Shown: positions 23,053-32,121 of the stretch, piece by piece | Numbering within the stretch: position 1 is the first letter of the stretch | How the letters are laid out: each line of letters begins with the position of its first letter | The notes under the pieces: model-generated | Seen by the model: the letters and a program-made list of their open reading frames with translations, nothing else | What the model was told of the DNA's origin: nothing | The model's database searches: none | Made by a program: the position numbers and the translations under genes | DNA from: Desmodesmus armatus | Taxonomy: Eukaryota; Chlorophyta; Chlorophyceae; Sphaeropleales; Scenedesmaceae | Assembly: GCA_007449985.2 (NCBI GenBank) | Contig: VIIQ02000072.1 | Span: 186,001 to 250,000, forward strand | Reading direction: 5' to 3' | Length of the DNA stretch: 64,000 bases

Positions 23053-26000
23053 TTACACGCCAGCTGCTGCAGCCGCTGCTGCCGGAGCTGCCCCTGTTCC
23101 CGCTGCTGCTGCTGTCCCTACCCTCTGTAACAGTCTGATAGGCAAGCCATTGGTGGGTTTCTTGATGGGAAAGTCCTTCCACTCTGTTGCTGTGTCTGCC
23201 GTCAGCGTGTAGGTGCGCGCAAGCTCTGACAGGATTGCTGCCATCTCTGCATTTGCCAGGTTCATGCCTAGGCAGGTGCGCTGGCCGGTGCCGAAGGGCA
23301 GCTGGTGCTGTGCTAGGCTCTTGGCATTGGCAGGGTCCAGCCACCTGTGTAGGCACAACATATGTTGAAAGGAGACAAGCCGTGTGTGGAAGTACCCCGT
23401 TGGCAGCTGTACTGCAGTCCAATCATGCATCCAATCCGCGCATTGGCTTCGAGCAAACAGCAGACATTGGGAAGAGCTCAAAAATGCCGCGTTGAAAAGC
23501 TGTACGCATGATGAACAAGTGTAATCCTTGAAAAGAGCTGTTTAATGTCAACAGCATACCCCCCTGGCGACGTTACTGCAGCCCCTCCCCTGCAGTGTTG
23601 CACTAGCACTCGCCAGGAGGGAGACAAGGGCGCTTCCCCAACAGCCTTCATTTCACATGAGTCTCAGGCCCATTATAATGTTGAAGTTGATGTTAAACCT
23701 ACTACACACCCCCTTGGTGTAGTTACGCTATAGAACTTCTTCCATTCTGAATGCATTCTCTGCCAGTCTGCTAGGGCACTCACCGTTCTGGGTTGAAGCC
23801 CTCTTGGCCCTTCACTGCTGGGTCAGCGGCTGACATGGCAGCCATAGCTACCACGAAGGGGCAGCCCGAAGGCAGGGTGGGGCCGCCTGGCACAGACAGC
23901 CCTTTGGTGGCGACGCGGGGCAGATAAGCAACTATCTGTGCGAGCCTGAGTGTCTCCTTGATCACTGCCAGGGTGTAAGGCATCTCCTGGTAGGCTGCAG
24001 AGGTGAGTGTGGGCCCGTGCTTTGACACAACAGCCATTTGCTCTTGGTGGACCTGTGGAGGCAAGGGAAGTTTGACAAGAGCTGCGTCAGACTGTGCATG
24101 AAACGCAACATCCAGGGATTGGCCGGTCTTGGTTGCCACCTCCTCCTCTCAAAACACGATCCACCCCGCTAGGGATGCCTGCTGTTTAGCCAACACGCGT
24201 ACTTGCGCACTGCCTCCCCAAACCATATGATTCAAGTCAAAACCCAAACATCTCTACACTGTCTCATCCCTACCATCCAAAGGTCCAACCCAACCAAGAA
24301 CAGAACCGCACCATGTAGCCATCCATGCCCGACAGCACTTCTCACTCCCTCACCTTCTCCAACACATCAGGGTGTTCAGCCAGCAGGGACAGCATGTATG
24401 CTAGGGTGCTGCTCGAGGTATCGAAGCCCGCAAACATCACTGTGATGACGTTGTCAATTGTCATGGGACTGTCAGCGCCAAACTCGTCGCGTAGCCGCGC
24501 CAGGGCACCGCTGCACTGCGGGCTGCGCATTGTCTGCACGATGCGATCCACAAGCTGCTGCCTGCGACAGCAGGAACACAGCACCATAGGAGAAACGGAC
24601 AAGGTGCTCAGTACGGCATGAGGGATCCGTTAACAGCCAGGTTTGGGGAAGATGATACGGCACAGGAGTATTAGGCATTGTAGCGTAATGTAGACAGCTG
24701 GAGTAGAGAGCATGTGCGCCTGCGCTGCAGTTGCCACAGTCGCCAGTACGAATGCGAGACTCCTGTTGGGCACATGCGGCAAGACATGGGGAGGCTTCAG
24801 GAAGGCAGCGCAGGAACCATTGGGTTGCTCAGCTTTTGCTGAGACAGTTACTGTCACTGTAACTGCAAGGACCGTACACATGAAATGCACGAGACGCAAG
24901 CACTGACAGCGCCGTAAATAGCGACGAAGGCATGTCCATGTCTGCGTAAGCCAGTGCAGGACATGTGATGGGGGTAGCCATGCTGCAGGTTCGCGCTGCA
25001 GGAAAGCTTCACAAGGTGCCATCCAGCTCAATCTGCTGCTGCTGCTGCTGCCCACCACCCCCAAAAATCAAACGCCCTAACCCTGACCCCAACACCCCAG
25101 TCTCCACCCTGACCTTGCCTTCAGGCCCTTGCCGTAGGGAGTCAATGACACCCCACCACCCACCACGGCCAACACACTCCTACTGGTCCATCCGCACCCC
25201 TCAACTCCACCCCAGCACCCACATACCCGCACCCTGCCTCAGTGCATACAACACCAGTGTGGCCCCAAACCCTCAGGGTCATCAAATACACCAATCTGCC
25301 CTCACCTTGCCTTCAGACCCTTGCCATAGGGAGTGAATGGCACATCCCATGCAGGAGGCATGAAGCCACCGATGAGGGTCTCAAACAGTCCTGAGTACTG
25401 CCGCACCTCGGCATCAGTCATGCTCAGACCCAACGCCTGGTTGACCAACACCTCAAATGTAAACAGCCGCACTGCAGGGTACGACAAAACCATACTGCCA
25501 TCTGCTGTTGTAGCAAGGGCCGCAGGAGATGCGGCCTCATTGCTGCCGTTGCTGCTGCTGGTGGTGGTGCTGCTGGTGGTTGCGCGTGCCCAGCGGTCCA
25601 GGTGTGTAGCCGCTGTTGTCTGCAGCTGTGGCAGCAGCTGCTGCATTGCCTCCTTTGTGAATGCGAGGCCCAGGAACTGCCGAAGTCGGGCATGGAGCTG
25701 AGCGTCCTCTGTCATGGAGACTGAAGAGTGGCCCAAAATATCACCTGTCAGGCATTACACACCAACAAAAGGGAGGGTAGCAGAAGCAATCAGCAACCAA
25801 TTTGGGTGAGACAGACCCCGACAGTATGCAGGGGCTCTTGGCATGCGTGAGTGCTGCAAGAGCAATGCAAGGTCTGGGTTCATCATAATGATATTGGAGG
25901 GCAACATGTGCTGAGCACTACCTGACACGCATGCCAGCAAAGCAAATTGGGTGTAGTGTGGCCAAGAAGCCGTTGGAGAATGCCGGGGGGGGGGGGGGGG

Positions 26001-26702
26001 GCGGGGGGCATGCGAGGACAACAATCAACAGCTTGTGGCCATCCCACGGGCAGTATGCATATTGACTGCTTGTGCCTGCATGGTGCTTATTGGCTGCTAT
26101 GACTGTCATGCCAATTACTGAATGCGCCTGCGAATCAAAGCCGCGTTGGCACACTACTGCTGACACAATAGTGCTTGCATTGCTGCATGCTAGTGACCAG
26201 GACTGCACAACACTGTCTGCAGCACTGATTGTCTGTTGACTGTGGTACTGGAATCCTTGCCTGTGTTGTGTTGACTTACTGAAGGTTGGGGGCCAGGCGC
26301 TGCCAACGCCCAGCTGCATCTCACTGGCCATGACTGACCGTGCTGCATCAAGGTCTGCCACAAAGAGGGTATCCTTGCTGGGGGCCAGCCCTGTGATGCA
26401 GCAAACACGAACAGCACCACGCAGGCAGCAGAGCAGCTGTTCATGGCAGGCCCGTTTCCCAACACAGGTGGCACCATGCTGGCTCATGCAATTGCACAGT
26501 CTCATGAAAGGCGCCAACTGGGAAGAGTGTCTGCAGCTCAAAGTGCATTTCGCTGATGTTGACGGATGCTCTGAAGGTGTGCAGTGTACATGCACTGCAA
26601 CAGGGTGGTCAAGAATGGCGCACCAGTTTTGCCCCAGGCGAACTTGTGGCCCTGCAGAATTTTGTCTGCATAGCCTTTGGGGGACACAAACTGCTCCAGC
26701 TG
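23053..26702 (-). CDS. cytochrome P450, N-terminus not resolved
   Basis: Six exons are in phase: about 26590-26702 (QLEQFVSPKGYADKILQGHK), 26280-26377 (KDTLFVADLDAARSVMASE), 25306-25744 (SDILGHSSVSMTEDAQLHAR to YGKGLKA), 24354-24561 (I-helix MFAGFDTSSS), 23784-24052 (K-helix ExxR as KETLRL, then FNPER) and 23053-23344 (heme-binding FGTGQRTCLGMNLA with the axial Cys). The order and spacing are those of class II microsomal P450s; the 'GKGLKARQQL' join and LGxxSV block resemble the CYP85 clan (CYP26/CYP120/CYP716), known for oxidising isoprenoids and sterols. The membrane-anchor exon, expected between 26703 and 27300, is not identified. The protein ends in an Ala-rich tail (AAAAAAAGV) with TAA at 23053. 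A Ser/Thr/Asn-rich insertion sits in the 25306-25744 exon. The substrate cannot be given. Confidence 0.8.
25110..25155 (-). pseudogene. duplicated exon-end fragment inside a P450 intron
   Basis: This segment copies the end of the real exon at 25302-25348 (coding for PYGKGLKA) with a handful of substitutions. In the copy the donor following the exon reads gtcagg instead of gtgagg. It lies in the intron that follows the real exon, about 190 bases away, and is probably a non-functional partial duplication. Confidence 0.6.
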
Positions 26703-27568
26703 CTGGAGGAACGACAAGCGTCCATCATGTATAGTTTCAGACGTTGCCCTGCAGCAGCAGTGATGGGGGTGTGATGCTGCTGTGCAGCCCAAAGTGCTTT
26801 TGGGCCCACTATTGGGAAATACTCTCAGACTCTCGTAAACTCTCCAGATCACATGCATGCTGGCATCTGCCCTGTTTTCGAACGCTGCATCAGCAGTAAT
26901 CAAGGCATGGCTGCACTAGCTTGTCATCACCTGCTCTGGCTGGCCTGGGAGGCTGTGACCACAAGCTGTCTGGCCCTTCTTTTGCCTTGTGCAGGACGAC
27001 AGCCGGCACATGCAGACCGATGATTTGTAAGCAGCATGATTCAATGGAGTGGGTGCTACGAGAAGCTGGTGCTTTGCTTGTGCTTGGTGAATAGTCACAC
27101 CAGGAAACTTTCAAAGTATCCTGGTGTGTTCTTCATGGGCAGCTGGGGAGAAACTCGACCCATAAAGAAAAAATGGCTGCCCACCGAGCCAGTGATGCAC
27201 AGGCCGGTTTTTGCGCAGTTGACGCGCAACTTGCCTGCTTTCGCAGAGCAAGCAATCCCTTTGCAGGGATGCAACTGAAAGTCTTGCAGACAATGCTAAT
27301 TGTACAATGCTGCAAATCTTGCCGGGCACACCGATGGTAAGGCCAAAACTAAAACACTCCCCCCCCCCCCCCCAAACACCCCACCCCCACTCAGCAGAGG
27401 GTCTCCCCTCTGCTGGGGACCTCCAAGCCCCGCGGGGCAGTTCAGCGACATTGTAAACCAATAGGCACTGCTAAACGATCCCACACATCTAGCCCTGGCA
27501 CCACCGGGGATTGGCTGATGGTGCACTGCCACCCCGCCGACACCCCCTGCTGCTGCCACAGCCGCTGC
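26703..27568. other. P450 upstream region and 3' flank of the Fanzor ORF
   Basis: This should contain the missing first P450 exon(s), which I could not pick out. A run of C starts at about 27360 and is followed by two strong inverted repeats (27392-27438). There are 130 bases between the hairpins and the Fanzor stop codon, a position where guide RNA and element ends are found in TnpB-type elements. Confidence 0.4.
27392..27438 (-). ncRNA. tandem hairpins downstream of Fanzor; candidate guide RNA / element end
   Basis: The stem cagcaggaggg-type sequence at 27392-27401 (cagcagaggg) pairs perfectly with 27406-27415 across a 4-base loop. A second, perfect 12-base palindrome (gccccgcggggc) follows at 27427-27438. 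They lie about 130 bases past the Fanzor stop on the same strand. In TnpB and Fanzor systems the guide (omega or f) RNA is transcribed from the 3' end of the gene and its untranslated region, ending at the element boundary. The hairpins are seen directly; their role as guide RNA is inference, and a simple terminator-like or chance structure is possible. Confidence 0.35.
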
Positions 27569-28588
27569 TTACACTGCTGCCCCCTCTTCTTGTCGTGGCC
27601 GCCGCTGCCGGTTTAACCAGTCCTTGCGCACCACACGGTCAACACAGCGTGCCAGCTGCTGCAGTTGCCCCTGGTGTACACACATGGCAGGCACCAGTTG
27701 TGCCACCCCCCTGGCTGTCAACACACGGGCAGCGTTGATATCCCTGTCCAGGACCAATGGTACACGCCGCGAGTGATTATCCTCTCCAACCACAACATGA
27801 TGCAGTTGTTCCCGCAACCTGTCAGGTGTCGACACAGCCTCGCCATGCACACACTGCTTGAGCTTGAAACGTCCCCTGCGGTGCTGTTTCAGCCCACGTT
27901 CGTCATAGCAGCGAGAGCAGGTCTGGCTGGTCCGGTACTCGTGCACAGACACCCAATGCATGTCTGTACGCCCACCACGAGCCACGCCGTCTGCCGACCC
28001 ATATTGTGCCCTAAAAAAATTCCTCAGTTTCATGACAGGGGCACTGATTGACCGTGACACTGGCCCGCCCCAACCTGCTGATGCATCCCCCATGCAAACA
28101 ACAGCAACACTTGGCTGGCGGATACACGGGCCTGCATTGCAACCCATCGGCTTCTGCCACTTGCGCCCTTGCACCCCCGTGTGCCCCAATGCCAAGCACT
28201 GGCACATCCTGTGCATTTGCCGGTCCTGCAGCATGCCAATTCTAAGCCGGTGATGCCGGGCAGACCTGCAACCGTACACAGCATGCAACTGAGGAAAAGC
28301 ATGAATGGCCTTATGTGCATGCAAAACAAATGCGTCATGCTGGCCATGCTTCTCGCCGGTTCTCTGCAAGTGCTTGAGCAGCAGTGCCACACCAGCACGC
28401 TTGATACGCCCATGCAGCCAATGGCGCTGCCTATCTAGCCCACATGCAGACCGATATTCCCTCCCATTAACAGCGTACACCCAGCCATCCCCTCCATCAG
28501 TGCCGTCGCCCCGCACGCCATGGTTTGCAGTGACCGCAGTCACGATGCTGGTCACACCTGGGTCAACTCCAGTCACCGCAGCCCACAT
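27569..28588 (-). CDS. Fanzor (eukaryotic TnpB-like) RuvC nuclease domain
   Basis: A 339-codon frame starts at an ATG (28588) and ends at 27569. RuvC-I is VTGVDPGVTSIVTAV with its Asp in the DPG. RuvC-II with the zinc ribbon is VHEYRTSQTCSRC, giving the Glu and the first CxxC pair. RuvC-III is LDRDINAARVL, with the third Asp in the D-x-N-A-A block. All three acidic residues of the family are in place. The second half of the zinc ribbon looks degraded: a single Cys in KQCVHG where a CxxC is usual. Fanzors are RNA-guided DNA endonucleases carried by eukaryotic mobile elements. This domain normally follows a wedge/REC region, here probably encoded by 28573-31951. The frame overlaps that ORF by 16 bases in another frame, so an intron or a frameshift must join them if they are one protein. 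In the ATG's own frame a stop lies two codons upstream, so simple read-in is excluded. Confidence 0.8.
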   Translation of the reverse strand: MWAAVTGVDPGVTSIVTAVTANHGVRGDGTDGGDGWVYAVNGREYRSACGLDRQRHWLHGRIKRAGVALLLKHLQRTGEKHGQHDAFVLHAHKAIHAFPQLHAVYGCRSARHHRLRIGMLQDRQMHRMCQCLALGHTGVQGRKWQKPMGCNAGPCIRQPSVAVVCMGDASAGWGGPVSRSISAPVMKLRNFFRAQYGSADGVARGGRTDMHWVSVHEYRTSQTCSRCYDERGLKQHRRGRFKLKQCVHGEAVSTPDRLREQLHHVVVGEDNHSRRVPLVLDRDINAARVLTARGVAQLVPAMCVHQGQLQQLARCVDRVVRKDWLNRQRRPRQEEGAAV

Positions 28589-31500
28589 CCTGCCTCAACA
28601 GTCACACAGCCGCCATGTACCAGAGCTGGCTGTCCAGCAGTAGGCGCACAACTGTCCCATTCGGACTCCACACAAAAGCTACTGTCGATTGAGTCAGAGT
28701 CAGAAAAGTCGTAGCTAGTCCTGTCCACACTGTAATCACTTGCCAAGTCCCACTCTTCCACCGGAGCACCCTCTACTGGGTCAGATGCATGGGAGTCAAC
28801 CCGATGCTGTGCCAAGCCTTCCGGCTTTGTCTTCGCCTGCTTGGGCAGGGCCTGTGCGGGCACGTGCGTGACTACATTGCGGGCCACAAGGACACGCCAG
28901 TCACCGTCCAGTACCCGTACATGGTCTGGCCTAGATCTAGATGCAGCGGCCACACTGCTACAAACAGTGCTGCAGTCATCATCACCCCCGCCAAATACAT
29001 ACGCAGGGGTTGTGCCTGGTGTTGGCAACTTGATTGCCCTGCCCACGGCCTGTCGGGCATGGTCCAGGGCAGCTGCCTCGGTCACGCGCTGCCGGGCCCT
29101 GCGGGCCTTTTGCTGTCCGTCAAGAGACCTGACCGCGCTTCTGGTGGCACGCTCGTCTTTGTTGTGTGTCGCATGCACATGCAACGACACACAGTCAGTG
29201 CTAAGATGCTTTGCAAAGCTGCGTCTCCCACTGGGCCTTCCCTCCCCACACAAGACCGTCAAACGGTCAAGGTCAAACAACAAACTAAATAAATCCTTGT
29301 TAGACGCGATGTCCTCTACGGCACCATCGCAGATGACATCAACAGTGTCAATACCAGCCATGGGTAGTGGGTCAACACCACGCTGTTGCCGCCGCCAAAC
29401 CCGCCAATCATTGCGTGCCTCGGGACTCATGCCGGACAGATGTGTTCTGAGGAAATGCAATAGTGTGGGTGTGAAGTGCACATGTGTAAAACCATAATGA
29501 GGATGCGGCGTCATGCTATGTGGGAGGCGTTGCAATGCAGTGCGACAAGAGCGCCACTGAGCCTCTATCTTGTTGACTTGTTGCAACACGCCTTTCAACA
29601 ATCCCGCTGCTGGTGCGCGGGCTGGAGCACTTGCAGCTGCACTCCCGGCATCAGCGTCTGCAGCCAGTAACAATAGCACTTGCAGACACATGCCCATAAC
29701 CCACTGCCACACACCACGGGCCTCGTCACCGCACTCGTTCAGTTGCGTGTCAGGGGTGGTAGCCCACACTCCAAACCCAGGCACAACCGGCGCATCCGGG
29801 TACGCACCTAACACGGGCACCACCAAACGGGCGTGATCCAAAGCCAACCTCATGCACAAACGCGCAGATGCACATGCCTCCCTCACTGCCGCCTCGCTCG
29901 GCTGATGTCCCTGCTGATTGTGTGGTTGGCCAGCAACAACTGCAGCCGCCTCGCCGCGCAAGCGCTCTGCTGTCACTGCTGCCTCGACTAGCTTTGCCTC
30001 ACATGTGTCAAGGAGGCACACAGCACGGCGCAACTGCGTTAAGCACTGCCGCAGCTGCAAAGACGTTGGCAAGGGCAGGTTAGAGGGGGCAGCCAGCTGG
30101 CGCCGTCGCGCAAACAAGGCATCCTGGACACGCTGCAAGTCATTCCTGGCCGTCTGTGCCGCGCTGTACTTCCTTGCAGCGCTGGCCTTGTCTGCAGCAC
30201 ACCGCGATTGGCGGTGTGCGCGTGCCAAAGGCGGCAGCACCACAGTAGTTACACCAGCCTGCCCCTGCCCCCTTCTCTGCCGCTGCTGTCGCTGCTGCTG
30301 CCGGGTCTGCGCCTGCTTCGGGGGTGGCGGACGGCCCTGTGGACGCTGCTGAAGTGCTGCATGCAGCCTGTCTCGCTTCGTAAGTAGGTCCGCATACTGT
30401 AGCACGACATGCCCACGCCGCAGCATACTGTGACTCAACACGCTGCTGCAAAGCCTGGCCAAGGGGGCCAGCAGGGCAGCTGCAGCATCGCCGGAGGAAG
30501 TAGAAGTCAGGCACGCGTGGAGCTGACCTGCCAGTTGCTCACTCCGGACACACTCTGCAACCGCCGCCAGCTTGCGGCGGTCGACAGCACACCGCAAGGC
30601 ATGCTTCGTGGCCTGTAACCCACACCCTACATCACGCACCAACGCGCTGGTGAAGGTGCGTGCTGCTGTTGTTTCTGGGTCGCGGCGTGTTGGGGTGTTG
30701 CTAGAAAGCGTGGCAGGACCGCATACGATAGGTATGGCGGCTGTGTTCGGGGGCGGTGCAGCAGCCTGCGCTGCTGCTACTGCCTCTCCTGCCACTGCCG
30801 CATCTGCCGCTGTCGTTGCTGTTGCTGTTGCAGGGCTGTTGATGTAGGCACATGCAGTGCTGACATGCAGGCATGCATTGTTGCTGCCTTCTAGTGCAAA
30901 AGCAGACGCCGAACGGGCGTGCAAAATACCAGCATGGGACACAGGCCCCGTCACATGACCCACGAGCTGAATGCGCTGTAGCTGGTTGTATACGCCACGA
31001 GACTGCATGCTAACAGCCAACAGGTGTGACACAATGGCTACATTGTCTGGTGTGCCCGGTACAAGATGTGCTGCCATGCCATGCAAGTGCGCGGCCCAGT
31101 CGCAGATGCGGTGAGCTGTTTGAGATGCTTGCATTGCAACTGCAACCATCTCCTGTGTGGAGCATGGCTGAACAGCAAAGAGTGTGTCCTTCAGCAACAT
31201 CACTGATGCCCGCATGACACTGCAAGCCTGCACAAGTTCTATGATGCGTGCATGCATATAGTTTATGGTGTTTGTGTCTTGCTGCACAGGCAGTAGGTAG
31301 TCCTGGTCTGTCTGCTGAGCAGGCTGTTGTGCAAGGCGTTGCTGTTGCAGCCTGCTGACGCAATGATGCACATGAGCACTAAGCAAAGAAGCAGCAAGCA
31401 CAACACGCTGCTCGTCAGCTTGCTGCTGGCCGGGCTGCTGCTCAAAAACATGTGCTGCAAACACGGACAGTGCATCACCCTTGAGCAACACATCCGACAT

Positions 31501-31951
31501 GCTACGAGCCAACACACCAAACTGTTTGCGGCCTGGCCTTGGCAGGCCAGCCGTGCAGAATGCACACAAGACCACAGCCTTGACCAGGCGTTTGATGCGC
31601 AATGGCAGGTTGAGCACATGCTGGCCATGGTTTTGTGCCATGGACTGTGCCAATGCAGTCAACCATGCATTAGCAACACGGCCCGACACACAATGCGGCA
31701 GCACGCAGCGGTGTTCGACCTGCCACACCTCACGCACGTAGTAGTCGAAGGCTTCTGGCAGTTTATACCGCAGTGGAGCCTGCGCCCCTGGCACAACTGT
31801 CACGGCCTTCAGTGCCGCAAAGAAAAGGTTCTCGCTCTCGGTATCCACGGTGCGTGGCTTGCGTCTTGTAGGCGTCAGCAACTCGGTCAGTTCGCCGACG
31901 ACATCTTGTGTAGACAAGCCGGGCGGTGGTGTCCTGCGGCCAGACCAGATC
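28573..31951 (-). CDS. large exon upstream of Fanzor domain (putative N-terminal / REC part)
   Basis: A single exon of about 1,125 codons starts at an acceptor (ttgccacag, exon base 31951) and is open to a TGA at 28573. It has no ATG near its start, which supports it being an internal exon. The phase at 31951 fits the donor at 32122. Near its end it has FLRTHLSGMSPEARNDW, then DVICDGAVEDIASNKDLFSL, and FAKHLSTDCVSLHVHATH, which resembles the stretch that precedes RuvC-I in Fanzor proteins ('TDGVSV-like'). Ala- and Gln-rich low-complexity segments interrupt the middle, as does a basic Arg/Gln run. The last 60 residues are acidic and Ser-rich (DSDSIDSSF) and may be partly intron: weak donors in this part (gtgctc or gtggga) can be joined in phase to an acceptor just before the Fanzor ATG. 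Confidence 0.6.
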
Positions 31952-32121
31952 CTGTGGCAACAGGCAGCAGACGGCAGTCACAAATTGTGAGTGGAGGAGT
32001 GCATGGCACTTGCATCAACGCACACTGTATGCTGATGTGCTCATGTGTCATCTGATTTTGGGCAATCAGGCTGAGTTGCAATCAGCTGTGCCAGGCAAAG
32101 CATAGGAGCCTACACACTCAC

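Noticed and set aside
30000..31900. Plus-strand open frames opposite the large Fanzor-locus exon
   Set aside because: They are antisense shadows with no motifs; the minus frame is far longer and carries the conserved-looking blocks.
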